DNA of 64,000 nt from Triatoma infestans (Eukaryota > Arthropoda > Insecta > Hemiptera > Reduviidae), in the NCBI GenBank assembly GCA_011037195.1, contig JAAEAF010000112.1:332030-396029 (forward strand), given 5' to 3'. Position 1 is the stretch's first letter. Each line of letters begins with the position of its first letter. Of the stretch, positions 34,111-45,539 are shown piece by piece. The translations under genes and the position numbers were made by a program. The notes below the pieces were generated by a model. It saw only the letters and a program-made list of their open reading frames with translations. It did no database searches and was not told the origin of the DNA.

Positions 34111-35625
34111 AGGGTGAAACACTCACACGACTTTCTCTTACAGTGAAATGGCAAATTTTCTTCATACATTCAATTTGTATTAATGTTTAAAACCGTCGGC
34201 ATTTCTATGGAGAAAATCACAAAAAACTGTCAAACCTATTCAGTAATGTCCCATTTCCGTTCAACCGATTTTCTTCAAACTGGTAATTTTGGTAACTTAT
34301 ATAATTCTAATTAATATTATTTAGTTGACAGAAGTGTATAGCACATTGTTGTATTACTTGTTTAATTTTATGCTGTTTTTTGATTTTACTTATACTGGTT
34401 AATTTTAATTAATTTGAACCATTTACACAGCCAATAGTGTTTATTTCATTAGTTGAATTCCAACGTTTCGTGCACTTAACGTGCCATTATCAAGGAGTAC
34501 ATTTTTTACATTCTTATAGATTATTGTATGGTCGAGAGGCTTCGTCCATGATTAAAAATTATTTTTAGATTTTTTATTTTTATCCATATATCCTTATTTT
34601 ATGCTAAAAATTTTTTAACTCAAAGAGTCTTGTCCGTATTGAATATTTATTTAAATATGCTGTCGATTGTAATTAGCCTCAGTATGAGGGCACCACGTGG
34701 TTGCTTTATGGAAAATTTGTTCTGTCTGTATTACATATGATTGGAGTAGTCCACCACGAGAGCTGATCGTAGCAGGGTGTAGTACTATTCTCAGCCATGG
34801 TAATTTCCTAATCATAAGTAATACAGACAGAACTAATTTTCCATAAAGCAACCACGTGGTGCTCCTACATACTGAGGCTAATTACAAATCGACAGCATAT
34901 TTAAATAAATATTCAATACGGACAAGACTCTTTGAGTTAAAAAATTTTTAGCATAAAATAAGGATATATGGATAAAAATAAAAAAATCTAAAAATAATTT
35001 TTAATCATGGACGAAGCCTCTCGACCAATACAATAATCTATAAGAATGTAAAAAAATGTACTCCTTGATAATGGCACGTTAAGTGCACGAAACGTTGGAA
35101 TTCAACTAATGAAATAAACACTATTGGCTGTGTAAATGGTTCAAATTAATTAAAATTAACCAGTATAAGCACATTGTTGAATTAAAATAGCACTTTAGAA
35201 GAACTAAAATAGTACCATACCTCACTTCTCTCCCAAAGATGCTCTTAAATTAATTTTCACGGAGAAATGTTTCAAATAAACGATGTAGCTCTTCGTTTGT
35301 AAAGCTAATATAACTATTTTAGAGAAAATCGTTGGAATCGTTTTCGAAAAAATCACTACATATGAAGAAAAGATTCAGTAAAGTGGCATTTCCGGTTGAC
35401 AGAATTTGCCCGAAATCTTTTTGTCTGATGCGATGGTAGTACCTAAACAGAATACCAAGTTTGAAGTTTCTGCAACTTTTCGTTATGGAGATATTCTTTT
35501 CACACATTCACACTCTCACACACACAAATACGTACGGACTCAGAGGACACAAATACGTGTATTTCCGGTGAAAACTCAATTTCAAAAATCTTGCACGATT
35601 GCAATACTTCCTGTAACAGCAGCTG
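34111..35625 (-). repeat. M repeat, copy F, split by a snapback insertion
   Basis: Left end agggtgaaacactcacac and gactttctctta; right part with ttccggtgaaaactcaatttc and aatacttcctgtaac. The copy is interrupted at 34352-35167. Without the insertion and one target copy the junction reads agaagtgtatagcacattgttgaattaaaatagcac, close to the other copies. Confidence 0.7.
34340..35179 (-). mobile_element. 816-bp snapback element with 12-bp target duplication
   Basis: agcacattgttg at 34340-34351 and 35168-35179 flanks the insertion. Arms of about 355 bp (34391-34744 and 34808-35167) are near-perfect inverted copies around a 63-bp spacer. A 39-nt one-sided tail (34352-34390) sits at the left. Each arm holds a hammerhead-like segment (right arm at about 35065-35095: ttgataa, t, ggcac...gtgcac, GAAA, CGTT). 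It has two changes from the core consensus. The short TSD, inverted arms and tail match the other snapback elements here. Confidence 0.8.
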
Positions 35626-35732
35626 GAGAAATCAATTGAATAATTATATTAATAACAATTTTTAATAATTCGTTGAGTTACTTTTATGTTTGCTCTTCTC
35701 ACACACTTTCACTCACTCACTCGCACTTACTT

Positions 35733-35735
35733 ACA

Positions 35736-35804
<69 letters not shown>
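35733..35804. repeat. (CA)n-(TA)n microsatellite
   Basis: A CA run of about 25 units followed by about 10 TA units. Confidence 0.95.
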
Positions 35805-35879
35805 CTCGTCTGGTAAAAGAGGCTTCAAAGTCTGAATTGTTGCCAATTTTTATTAAGGAAATTATATTAATATTAAAAA

Positions 35880-36380
35880 GAAATTAAAGATGTGAAAGAA
35901 GTTGTTCAAAATGAAAGGAAAGTAAAGATGAAGAGGAGAAACTAACGTATGAGAATGTAGTGACAAAAGATTAGGAAGGTGATTGTAGGAGAAATGAAGT
36001 AATAATATATGCTAGTATCCCTGCCTAATAGCGCTAACAACAATCTCATTTCCAACATTTATATGATACAAATGGGGCTTGCAAAGCTAGATGATGTATG
36101 CAATAACTTGGGTTTAAATACCCATAGGCAAACTCTGGCCTACTACCATAACAAAATTCTATTTAGAAACATAGACCCTTAAAAAAGGTATAATACATCT
36201 TTAGATCGCAGTGAATTTGGGTTTATGGCCACTTCCTTTTCATTTAGCACAACACTACATTTCTCTAAGGACAGAACTGCCAAGGCTCGATTCCGAGTCA
36301 AATTCCTGTATCATTTCGGCGCTTACTATAAGCTAATCCCGACCTTACTATTTATTATTATGATTATTATTTTATTTTTT
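35880..36380. other. No gene seen
   Basis: Spacer with no recognised repeat or long frame. Confidence 0.35.
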
Positions 36381-36384
36381 ATTT

Positions 36385-36470
36385 AAGGCGCGTCAACATC
36401 TGTGGTCTTTGACGCACGAAGCATTCTCAGTGCACTGTCGGCTTCCGGACAGTGTTCTTTCGCTACAGAC
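36385..36470 (-). mobile_element. 3' fragment of a family A SINE
   Basis: Minus-strand ggcgcgtcaac...ggacagtgttc matches the 3' part of the short form. The head is missing where the LINE at 36474 begins. Confidence 0.75.
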
Positions 36471-36473
36471 ATA

Positions 36474-37170
36474 ATTGTTATTATTATTTTTTATGGTGAA
36501 GGGGCCCGTTACACTGCGACCTACAGGGTCTATTGTGCTATGCTCTTCGGTGCCGTAGCTAGGCTACAGCACCTTTCAGATGCCATGGGCGAATCTCTTA
36601 ACCAAACCTCCCTAGGGAATCCTTATATCCTGGAGGGCTTTAGGGAAGGTATATTTCCCTCCTCCTCATGGAATGGCAGCATCGCAGAAGATGTGTTGTA
36701 GTTTCTCCATCCCCCCATAGAATCTGCACATGTGTCACTCGCCAAGCCTAGCTTTGTCAGGTGTCTCCCTGAGTCTACAATGCCCCGTGAGGAAACCCAT
36801 AAGAATGCGAAGCTTATACTTACTGATTCCAATGCATGTTTCCGAACTCCCTGGGATATAATTCCCCAAGCCGATCTTAAGCTGTCCCAATCCTTGGAGG
36901 GAGTATCAGAGTTGAGACCTCCGTGTTTTCTCCTCTCTTCTTGAGTTCCTCTAGGAAAGATTGGTCGCTGATCCCACAAAATGGTTCAGGCCCCAGAAGT
37001 GGAGATAGAGCACCTTGCCGTGCCAGAGTGACGGCCATCTCATTCCCTTCAACGACAAGGCCGACGGTCTGGTAAAAAAAGGTGAAGCCTCTCCACTTCT
37101 GGGGCCTGAACCATTTTGTGAGGTCAGCCAGATCCCAGGGTCAGGAGCATCCGAACAGTGTACTCTGGGA
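36474..37170 (-). mobile_element. LINE 3' fragment with an inverted 5' end
   Basis: The 3' tail (ataataataa-like, reverse) is at 36475-36495. On the minus strand are a broken RNase H end (GNEM, LLGPEPFCG) and the downstream region (WGIISQGVRKHALESVSI..., matching the 59 kb copy). From about 37045 to 37170 the orientation switches: plus-strand sequence encodes NDKADGLVKKGEASPLLGPEPFC, the same RNase H edge. The body and 5' piece therefore overlap as inverted copies. This is the signature of 5' inversion by twin priming. The reverse transcriptase is absent. Confidence 0.7.
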
Positions 37171-37171
37171 A

Positions 37172-37720
37172 ACATATTAGTTTCTCTTACTGCGTTCGTG
37201 TCAAATTGTAGAAATAAAGTTTCATCGGATATATAAGTTTTGAAGCACCTGAGTCCGAAAAGTGGTTTAAGAAAATGATGTTTGCGTGAGGGCGAGGAAG
37301 TAAATATATGAATGTAAACAGCTCATAAACGAAAACTCCTGGAAGTTCTAACATGACATTCTATTTCTATTTACCACGAGCTTCCTACAAACACTAAACT
37401 TCCCAAATTTCCCCACGGGAAACTGAATTGAATTTTTTAGTTTTTAGTGTTTTTTTTTTTTTTTTTTTTGAAAATTGCTCCTAAGATTTTCTTTATACTT
37501 CGTATGCTTATTGGAGCTTATGTGCAGGTCAATCACAATTTAACTGAAATATTTCTTGGGAAAAATCATTTTAGAAATAATATAATGTGCCCTTTCGGGA
37601 TATTGCATGAATCTTCCCATTCATATGATGTTAACGAGAATTAAATATGCTGCTAAAATTCAGAATTTAAAAACGAATAACCGGAAGTGAGAATTTTCTG
37701 AACGGATAGTCGTTTGAATA
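37172..37720 (+). repeat. Diverged M-repeat fragment
   Basis: tttctcttactgcg, cgtgtcaaattgtag, acctgagtccgaaaagtggttt and later aataaccggaagtgag follow the order of copy A. Large parts have decayed, and a T-run lies at about 37450. Confidence 0.6.
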
Positions 37721-37854
37721 TTTTCACAACAGATTTTTATCTTTTATTTAAACTAATTAAATCGTATGTTTATAAATTATTCTCTTTTTAAACGGTGCAC
37801 AAGTTGCACAAGAAGTAAAGTGGAATTTAATAGTTTTACTAAATAGTTGTCAAG

Positions 37855-38080
37855 GGAAGGGAATAGCTAAGTGGTTAGCGTACTGGACTCCCACGCGGAG
37901 GCCCGGGTTCGAAACCAGCTGTGATACCCTTAGATTTTTTTCTTCCTAGGAGCCTCTACAGCTCACTGTCCGGTGATGGACAGTGTTGTCTTAATGAGAG
38001 AACACTGTCCGGAGGCTGGCAGTGCACTGAGAAGGCTTCGGGCGCCAATGAACATAGATGTTGACGCGCCTAGTCTAATA
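37855..38080 (+). mobile_element. Family A SINE, short form, well preserved
   Basis: Head gggaatagctaagtggttagcgtactgg, box B gggttcgaaaccagc, body ttcttcctaggagcctctacagctcac, the hairpin gtccggtgatggacagtgttg...aacactgtccgg and 3' end ggcgccaatgaacatagatgttgacgcgcc plus (AAT)n. It is the clearest short-form copy here. Confidence 0.88.
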
Positions 38081-38089
38081 ATAATAATA

Positions 38090-39320
38090 TTAATAATAAT
38101 AGTTAAGCATAACAGCATTAACACATTAAATGAACCCAAAAAACAAATACAGTTTGTAACATAATAAAAATTGAAGCCCTGTCAATATACCCAATGAAGA
38201 AATAGAAAGACAGAAGTTATCAATCAAGCTCTGCAAAACTTGTACAATTAGATGAAAATCAATTACAAAAATACATTCTATAAAAAAAAATATTAGTTTT
38301 ATAAACTGCATTTCAAACTATTTTCCAAAAATAACCAAACTAAAAAAATGTTTTTTTCTTAAAAAAAAAAAAATAAATAAAAATTTAAAACAGATTCAAG
38401 TTTTCTGTTTATAATATTTAATGAATAACTATGTAATCTTTCTCATCTGTTTTCAATTTAAAATGTACAGGTAAAAAAAAAACGGTCATGATCAGATAAA
38501 AAAGGAAATAACGCAGCTACGAGATATAACGCTTAGAGTAGTAAATAATTTAGTTACCATTTCATAAAAAATTACTATGGGTATCGATTGTTGAGTCACT
38601 GTTTCCTAACATCATCACAAATAGGAACACTATTCCGTAATATTATCATCGAATTAAATACTATAAAATATCGCAACTCTATTTACAATTTCTCTTAAAG
38701 TTATCTTCCTTTTTTTTATAATATATTATACCTAAAATAATACCTAATATAATACCTAAAATAATACCTAATATCTAATATAATATTAATTGGAAAAAAT
38801 CATTAGTTATCATCTTAATAAATGAATGATAAATTTAGATTTTTTATTTTAAAATAATGACTATAGTTTTGTGAAATTCTAACTTTCGATAATATTCAAA
38901 ATTTCGTTTTAGAATGTTATAATATTTTTGCCAATGAATCATTTTCCTTGGTTTTTGACATCTTATCAGGATACTTTAATCGAATAAGTTATCCTTTGTG
39001 GACGCTGACGTTTTTGGACCGTGATGAATCTTTGCTTAGCTTTTTATTGTTCATTATGAGAGAAACACGTTGATGTGTAATCAAACGTTGATAAGCACAA
39101 TTTTAATGATTATCATATCACTTGTATAATACTTAATATCACTTCTCTTTAGCATTTTTCAACTGATGTAGTTGCTGTATATAACTAATTGCTCGAATTG
39201 GTGTATTCTTTTTTCTGCCTGTAATAATCCTTTATGATTTATTGTAGAATGTAAATGACTGGGTTGCTTAAGATTAGCCAGTAAGGAATATTAGTAGATA
39301 TTTTTAAAACCAAAACATTT
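38090..39320. other. No gene seen; AT-rich spacer
   Basis: Includes a small taatacctaaaa/taatatctaata tandem patch at about 38728-38785. No coding frame was found. Confidence 0.4.
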
Positions 39321-39323
39321 CAG

Positions 39324-39807
39324 TAAACACTGCTGGTTTTCGGCAGTCCAAAATGCTCATCGGGGGTCCGGACAAGGCCAGTAGTGAAATGTTGCTGTGT
39401 TTTTCCACGGAGCTCTCTCAGGCATCTGGTTGGATCTCTTACTGGACATTATGGTTTAAGGAGACATCTCTACATAATGGGCTCATGCCGGATCCATTTT
39501 GTAGAGTCTGTGAGATAGAGGAGGAAACACCCATCCATCTCATGACTGATTGCCTGGGTTGTGAGGAAATTAGGTTCAGGACCTTTGGAAGGAATAGGAT
39601 ATCTGTGGAAGAGCTTAGGCTATTTCCGCTTAAGGTTACTGTCCGATTTATTCGGACTGCTGTGAATCTTAGATGGATTAGATCCGGGTCTGGATTTTTG
39701 TTCTAAACCCGGTTTGTTGTTGTTTTTCTTAGGGTAGCTATATGGGCCCAGTGAGGCTTTGGATATCGTAAGGTTTCCCTCCCCACAGACAATAATAATA
39801 AACACTG
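39324..39807 (+). mobile_element. Short 5'-truncated LINE with 9-bp target duplication
   Basis: taaacactg at 39324-39332 and 39799-39807 bounds 466 bp ending in an (AAT)n tail. The 117-codon frame (39353-39706) encodes the zinc-finger tail: DPFCRVCEIEEETPIHLMTDCLGCEEIRFRTFGRN. It is the same family as 14.8 and 43.2 kb; only the extreme 3' end was inserted. Confidence 0.85.
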
Positions 39808-39809
39808 GA

Positions 39810-40925
39810 AACTTCGTCATGTGGGAAGTCACAAAAATGAAGAGTTCCATTATGGAGTTCCTCCAAACTCATAGAGATTTATCTCATTCTCCTAAAATAA
39901 ATTAGAGATGATAAAAGGTTTGACAAACACCAACCTTCCAAGGATACGTAGAGAAATGTTTACATGGTAGTCCAGAACTACATGCCAATAACATTGATCT
40001 ACTACTGTATAATTAACTCTGGAATTTAAAGCCACAAAATCGGCACAACTATCAAAAACCAGTTTTTTTTTTGGAAAAATGATTTCAATAAAAGTGAGAC
40101 GTATTTATGTGTGTACTAAGTTTAAAAAACATTGTTGGAGCCATTTTTGGCAAAAATCGGGATTTTTTGAAGAAAAAATATTGATAAAACTGAGAGAACC
40201 ATTTAGTAAAGTCGCATTTCCGGTTGATGGATTTTTTTAAATGTATTTTGAAAGGTGCACAACATCAATGGTCCTCTGCACCAGAACTATAATATTAAGT
40301 AGACAATTTTACCTTTTAATAAAACCCTCTATATTATTGGAACGAATGAACTCTAATAAAAAAAAAAATAGATAGTATCTTAACCTTTTTATTTCAATTT
40401 AACGCTACTCACATCTTTTAATTTTGCTAAATCATTAGCACAGACATAAATACATTATTTTCTTAATTCTGATTGTTTAATATTTAATTTTTTTATCCTA
40501 GAAAGTACATTCATCCTTATAAATACATTCATCCTATGCATTTTTTATATATTTATTTTATTCATCCCAATGGATATTATCCGAAACCCTCATGTCAGAA
40601 GCGGTGGTAGGGCCTAAACGGAATATCTAGTTTGAGCTTACTGCAATGTTTTGTTTTTGAGATATTTTTTTCACCCATAGCTACATACACACACGCGTGC
40701 CCGCGCACGCACATACAGACCTTCGTTAAATATCCATTTTTCATATTCAGGTGGCCTCAAAATGAATGTACTTCCTGGTGAAAGCTCAATTTTAACAATT
40801 TGTTACGATTAAGAAGAGCCACACGCAAACCTGATCAAACAACCCAAAAATTACGCTCTAATCATGAAACATGAAATTAAACTGCACCGTTTACAAAAGG
40901 GCGACTTAACGGTATTTTATACTAG
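39810..40925. repeat. Spacer with diverged M-repeat fragments
   Basis: aaagtcgcatttccggttgatgg (about 40210) and tcagaagcggtggtagggcctaaacgg through ctggtgaaagctcaattttaac (40595-40800) match the M repeat in reverse order. They are well diverged and broken by unrelated DNA. A (CA)/(CG) patch lies at 40680-40710. Confidence 0.5.
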
Positions 40926-40926
40926 C

Positions 40927-41589
40927 TATTATTAGGAATATCCTCATGCATTGGTCTAGTGGCTAGCGCACTCGCCTTTCGTGCAAGAATTCAGGGTTCG
41001 ATTCCCATGAGGGCAAAGTCCGTGTTGACCCAGCATCGTGATAGTGAAAGTGGGAAGCTACATGTTCCTGTGAGAGATTGGGAGAAGGCGGAACTATTCC
41101 TAGAGGGGAAACCAAACAACTCCCGCCCACTTAAAAGAAATGTTTGGAAAAATCTATATCTTCACTGCTAACCTCGACCACCACGAGGCCATTCCTCAGC
41201 TCGTGAGCGCAGAGCAAAACTCTGCCGGGCTGACTCACGATGCCGTGGTACCATTATGTAGAGAGAACAAGTCTCCTACTTAAAGGCCTAGAATGGTCAC
41301 TGGTCCGACCTTGGACAGGCAAGCCTGTCCATAGGCCTCCGGTTTTACAACACCCTCCTGATGAGGCCGGGACTTTGGCTTGCCATTCAGATGAAGCGGG
41401 TATTCTGTACCCAAAGTGGGAAGCTACAACAGTGTAGCGCCCTATGTAGCGAAGACCGGAACTAAATGGCGCGGGAACTGCGGCGTGCTTACCACATGCC
41501 CCCCCTATTCAACTCGCCGTCTGGCAAGCCTTGGTCTTTAATGAGCTGTTGCGCCATAGGTTTTTTTTTTTTTTTTTATTATTAGGAAT
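40927..41589 (+). mobile_element. Family C SINE, long variant (637 bp), with 13-bp target duplication
   Basis: tattattaggaat at 40927-40939 and 41577-41589 bounds 637 bp. The head has ggtctagtggctagcgcactcgcc and box B gggttcgattcccatgagg. The 3' end is tgagctgttgcgccatagg plus a T-run. Relative to the 240-bp copy at 62.8 kb, a 369-bp block (about 41063-41431) is inserted between two copies of aagtgggaagctac. The shared 3' end with the R2-type LINE fragment at 22.4 kb suggests that LINE provides its machinery. Confidence 0.85.
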
Positions 41590-42770
41590 TATTCCGATCT
41601 TTTCATATTTTTAAAATTAGGTTTTCACCGGAAATAATATTTCGAGGTTCCCTGAGTACGAAAATAAAATGTTTTTAGCGAATGTTATGAATGAATACCA
41701 GTGAATGACAATGAATATGTGAGTGTGGAAAACGTTTATAGAAAATGCAAATATCTGAAAATGCATCAGTTATCCTTATCAGTGGTCCTAAACTGTGAAT
41801 GATTCATACTCAAGGCCACCGGACAGACTGTTCATGTCTTGAAGTCGACCAAAAAAAGGGTAAAACCTGACTTTATAGTTAAATATTTATTCGATTTTTG
41901 AACTTTATTTATAGAATATTTATGCAAATAATTTCTAGCAATATTTCACCAATATAATACTTTTGATTCATGTTTATTTCTTAAATGTAGAAATCAACAA
42001 TGGAAAAACTGTGTGTATACATGTTTGGCCATATGGTACGCAGAGTTTATTCTCAGCAGGGGTGGTTTTTGAACAAGATAATGTTTGACATCTATTCTTT
42101 GTTTCAGTTAAATAAAATAATAAACAAAAAAGCTATAAAAATTGTTGAAATATGGTATGTACAAGTTTTAAAAACAGAAATGGGGGATATTTGAGTTGTA
42201 TGTATGGGAGGACTGACATTTTGTGTACATTATACTACGAGTTTGGTGGGGAGGTTATAGGAACTACGTAAGGTTAGTGAGTTTGGAGAATTATTATAAT
42301 TTGTAAACATCTTAAAACCTATAGATAAATTATGTATCGGAGAATACAAGATAATATTTACATTTTTCTTCTTTTTTTAAATAAATTTCACCTAAAATTT
42401 TAAGAAATTGACACGACGTTCATTTCTATATAGGATGACCTTCAATAGGGCAATAAATAATAAACGGAAAGTTCATCCTCCAGGTTTGACCTTTAGGTCA
42501 CAATGAATTTGAAGTGTACTACATTTTGTTCTACATACAATCTCAAAGCTATTTAAAAAAATAAAAATAAAAAAACTGTTACAAAACACACACACACGAC
42601 TTTCTCATATTCTAATAAATACAATTTAATTAATAAATTTAATTTAAAAGTGCAACGTTTACTGTGGTTACCTGGGCCGTACAAATAGAAATAATTAAAT
42701 ATAAATACAATAGAAAAATGTTTCAAATAAAAGTAATCAATCAGTATTTCTTTTTGTTCATAGATGTGAA
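41590..42770. other. No gene; short M-repeat fragment, AT-rich spacer
   Basis: aggttttcaccggaaataatatttcgagg at about 41620-41650 is an M-repeat remnant. No coding region was recognised. Confidence 0.45.
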
Positions 42771-43038
42771 AAAAAAAAAAAAAATCTGGTTTGAAACACT
42801 CACACAACTTTCTCTTACTCCAGTTTTCAAAATTGTAATTGACAAATTTTATAGCTAGTGTACCAAATTTAATGAAATTCGAAAGGTGTTTTTATAGAGA
42901 ACATCGCGAAAAATAAAAACAAACTGTTCAGTAAAAGCGCTCTTCCGGTTTACTAATTTTCTTGAAAGTCGGAATTTTTGGCGATTTATTTATTTTTTTC
43001 AATTAATTTTATTTGGATAATAGAATTGTGAAATGAAC

Positions 43039-44257
43039 TATGTGTAGGGGTCGTGAACCCCCACCACTCATCCACTCTAGCGGAGAGAAACAGCCCCTCC
43101 CGCAAAGAGAGGAGAGGCTCGGCCAGTATATATATATATATATATATATGAGAGATAGTCAATGGGGGGGCCAACGTTTTCCAGGCTGAGGTTTATGCAA
43201 TTCTTTGCTGTATTTTGGATATAAGTGCTGTACACTAATTTAAAAGGTGTTTGTATCTGCTCGGACAGCCAGGCTGCGTTGAAGGCGCTTAATTCATGTG
43301 TCTTCACTTCCAGATTGGTGTTGGAATGTTCTAAAAGACTGGAAGATCTTTCTTCATTAAAGGATGTGCTTCTGGTCTGGGTTCCAGGTCATATGGGAAT
43401 TTTTGGGAATGAGGAGGTGGATAGGTTTGCCAAATTAGGTGCCTCTCTCCCTTTCATTGGTCCAAGAGCCTGCTGTTGGTGTGTCTTCTGACACATGTTT
43501 GTCGGGCTTTCAGACGTGGATGACCTCACAGCACTCATCCTTATGGATGAGTGCAGTGGGTTGTCGGCAGTCTAAAATGCTCATTGGGGGCCCGGACGGA
43601 GCTTTGAGTAGCGGGGTCCGATGTCTTTCACGGACCTCCCTCAGACATCTGGTTGGATTCCTCACTGGGCATTGTGGTTTAAGGAGACATCTCTATATAA
43701 TGGGACTCGTGCCTGACCCCTTTTGTAGAGTTTGTGAGACTGAGGAGGAAACACCCATGCATCTGATGACGAATTGTTTGGGTTGTGAGGAGATTAGGTT
43801 TAGGACCTTCGGCCGGAATAGGATATCGGTAGAGGATCTTAAGCTGTGTCCTTTTAAGGTTTTGGTCCGATTTGTTCGGTCTGTGGTGAAACTTAGATGG
43901 TTAAACCCTGGGCCTGGATTTTTGTTCTAGTCCCAGTGGTAGGTATTCTTTAGGGGTAGCTATATGGGCCCGAGGGGGCTTTGGATAGCGTAGGGTTTAC
44001 TTCCCTCCCCTTTTGTGAATAATAATAATAGGCAATAGGACATCATTCAGGTAGAATTCTGTTGATTTACACATCAGTTTAACATCGCTCCGGTTATATC
44101 TTCTTCAGTCCAGTTCAGTTCAGTTCAGTTAGTGTAAAGTCCTTGGCAGTCAGTCATATACATATATATCAATTATATATCTTAAACCAAATCTTAAGGT
44201 TTTATTTATCACTCATCAAGCAACAACCTACATCTCCTCACAACACCCTTACATATG
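43039..44257 (+). mobile_element. Solo LTR with 4-bp target duplication, itself carrying a LINE
   Basis: The insertion begins TGTAGGGGTCGTGAACCCCC (43043) and ends CACCCTTACA (44253), with inverted TGTARGGG/CCCTTACA ends and tatg on each side (43039-43042, 44254-44257). Removing it restores gaactatgatagcac, as seen in other M-repeat copies. The LTR proper is 43043 to about 43170 plus about 44031-44253. The inner part is a LINE fragment. A (TA)n run and an (AGTTC)n patch lie within. Confidence 0.75.
43171..44030 (+). mobile_element. 5'-truncated I/LOA-type LINE inside the solo LTR
   Basis: Two overlapping frames encode RNase H (CSDSQAALKAL with catalytic Asp, VPGHMGIFGNEEVDRFAKLGA) and the zinc-finger tail DPFCRVCETEEETPMHLMTNCLGCEEIRFRTFGRN. 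The tail is followed by a short 3' region and (AAT)n at 44018-44030. One frame shift separates the domains. The flanks caatggg and caatagg may be an imperfect target duplication. It is closest to the 14.8 and 39.3 kb copies. Confidence 0.85.
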
Positions 44258-44857
44258 ATAGCACTTTAGAGAAAAGCTGACCCCACCTCCACCCCAAAAA
44301 CCCCCTTAAATGACTTCACTAGGAGAAATGCTTTAAATAAAAAATATAGCCCTTTATATGTGTAGTTCATATTCCTAGTTTGAAGAAAATCGTTGGAGCC
44401 ATTTTTGAGAAAATACCAGAAAACTGAAAACTACATTTCAGTAAAACCGCACTTCCGGTCATCCGATCTTTTTCAAATTCGGAATTTCAACAACACATTT
44501 AATTCTAATTTAACATTATTTAGATGCCGCAACTGTATAGTAAACTGAATTAGCACTTTAGAGGAAAATCTAACCCCACCCCTCCGCCACAAGTGATCTT
44601 AAATGAATTTTCCCCGAGCAATGTTTCAAATAAAAGTTCTAGATCTTTGTATGTGTAGTTGCTATAGGATGTTTGAAGAAAATCGTCGAAGCCATTTTTA
44701 AGAAAATTGCAAAAAAAAACACAACTAGTATAGTGGTACTTCCGGTTGAGGAATTTTGACAGATAACGCACTGTCAGATCCCATGCTGATACCAAAATGG
44801 AATATCAACTTTCAACTTTCTGCGGTTTTTCATTTTTGAGCTATGCTATTCACATAA

Positions 44858-44890
<33 letters not shown>

Positions 44891-45227
44891 TTGCTAAAAA
44901 CCATTTCTTTGGGACTCAGAACGGACCTCAAAACGGATATTTCCGGTGAAACCTCGATATCGAAAATTTGATACGATTACAATACTTCCTCTTACTAGGA
45001 GTAAGAGAAAGTAAAAATAAAGGAAATTAAAAAAAAAAATAATAATGCAAAATCTGCATAAACAAGAGACTTTATAGATTTCAACAATCTATTCATATCT
45101 GATCTTTAACATACTCTGATCTTAATTTATTATTTAATGAGAGAAATTTTTTAACAAAATCAATATTTATATTATAATAATAAACTTTTATAATAATAAT
45201 AATAATAATTCGCAAATTATATTACCT

Positions 45228-45498
45228 TTGAAATACTTTAATAAACATTTATTTTATTTTGGTTACAGGTTGTCGATATTATTTGTTTTACTAAGTGAAT
45301 TAGATACTAAAGAAAGTGAATACAGAAAATCGATTATCTATGTAGCGGGTAACCTTTTAGATATTTACACAGAGGACAGTATCAGGCCGACGACTATAAC
45401 ACCCATCATGCCTCTTTCCAACTCATTTTACACAAAACTTATGCTCTCCTTCCACCACACTATTCCTATAGAAACTTAAAGATAAGATAAGAAGAAGC

Positions 45499-45530
<32 letters not shown>
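45228..45530 (+). other. Exon-like or retrocopy-like segment ending in poly(A)
   Basis: A splice-acceptor-like ttattttggttacag (to about 45269) precedes an open stretch to TAA at 45477-45479. About 25 bases later a pure A-run of about 29 bp begins (45503). Either this is a retroposed 3' end or an old last exon beside a chance A-run. The protein (IIYVAGNLLDIYTEDSI...) has no motif I know. Confidence 0.25.
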
Positions 45531-45533
<3 letters not shown>

Positions 45534-45539
45534 TCTGGG

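Larger units (their letters stand above)
42781..45012 (-). repeat. M repeat, copy E, split by a solo LTR
   Basis: Left end aaatctggtttgaaacactcacacaactttctcttactcc; right end aggagtaagagaaagt. Internal monomers run 42807-43042 and 44254-45012. The solo LTR at 43043-44253 interrupts it, leaving tatg on both sides. A (CA)n run lies at 44860-44888. Confidence 0.85.

Noticed and set aside
34351..35167. Palindrome considered as an assembly fold-back artefact
   Set aside because: A 12-bp target duplication, a one-sided tail and arm differences support a real insertion, though long reads would settle it.
37855..38080. Possible genuine tRNA gene from A and B boxes
   Set aside because: It lacks a foldable cloverleaf with acceptor stem and belongs to a multi-copy SINE family.
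40940..41020. Possible tRNA gene at the family C head
   Set aside because: Box A and B are present but a SINE body, 3' tail and target duplication follow.
44107..44130. (AGTTC)n patch considered as telomere-like or CRISPR-like repeat
   Set aside because: Only a few units, lies inside a solo LTR, and there is no spacer structure.
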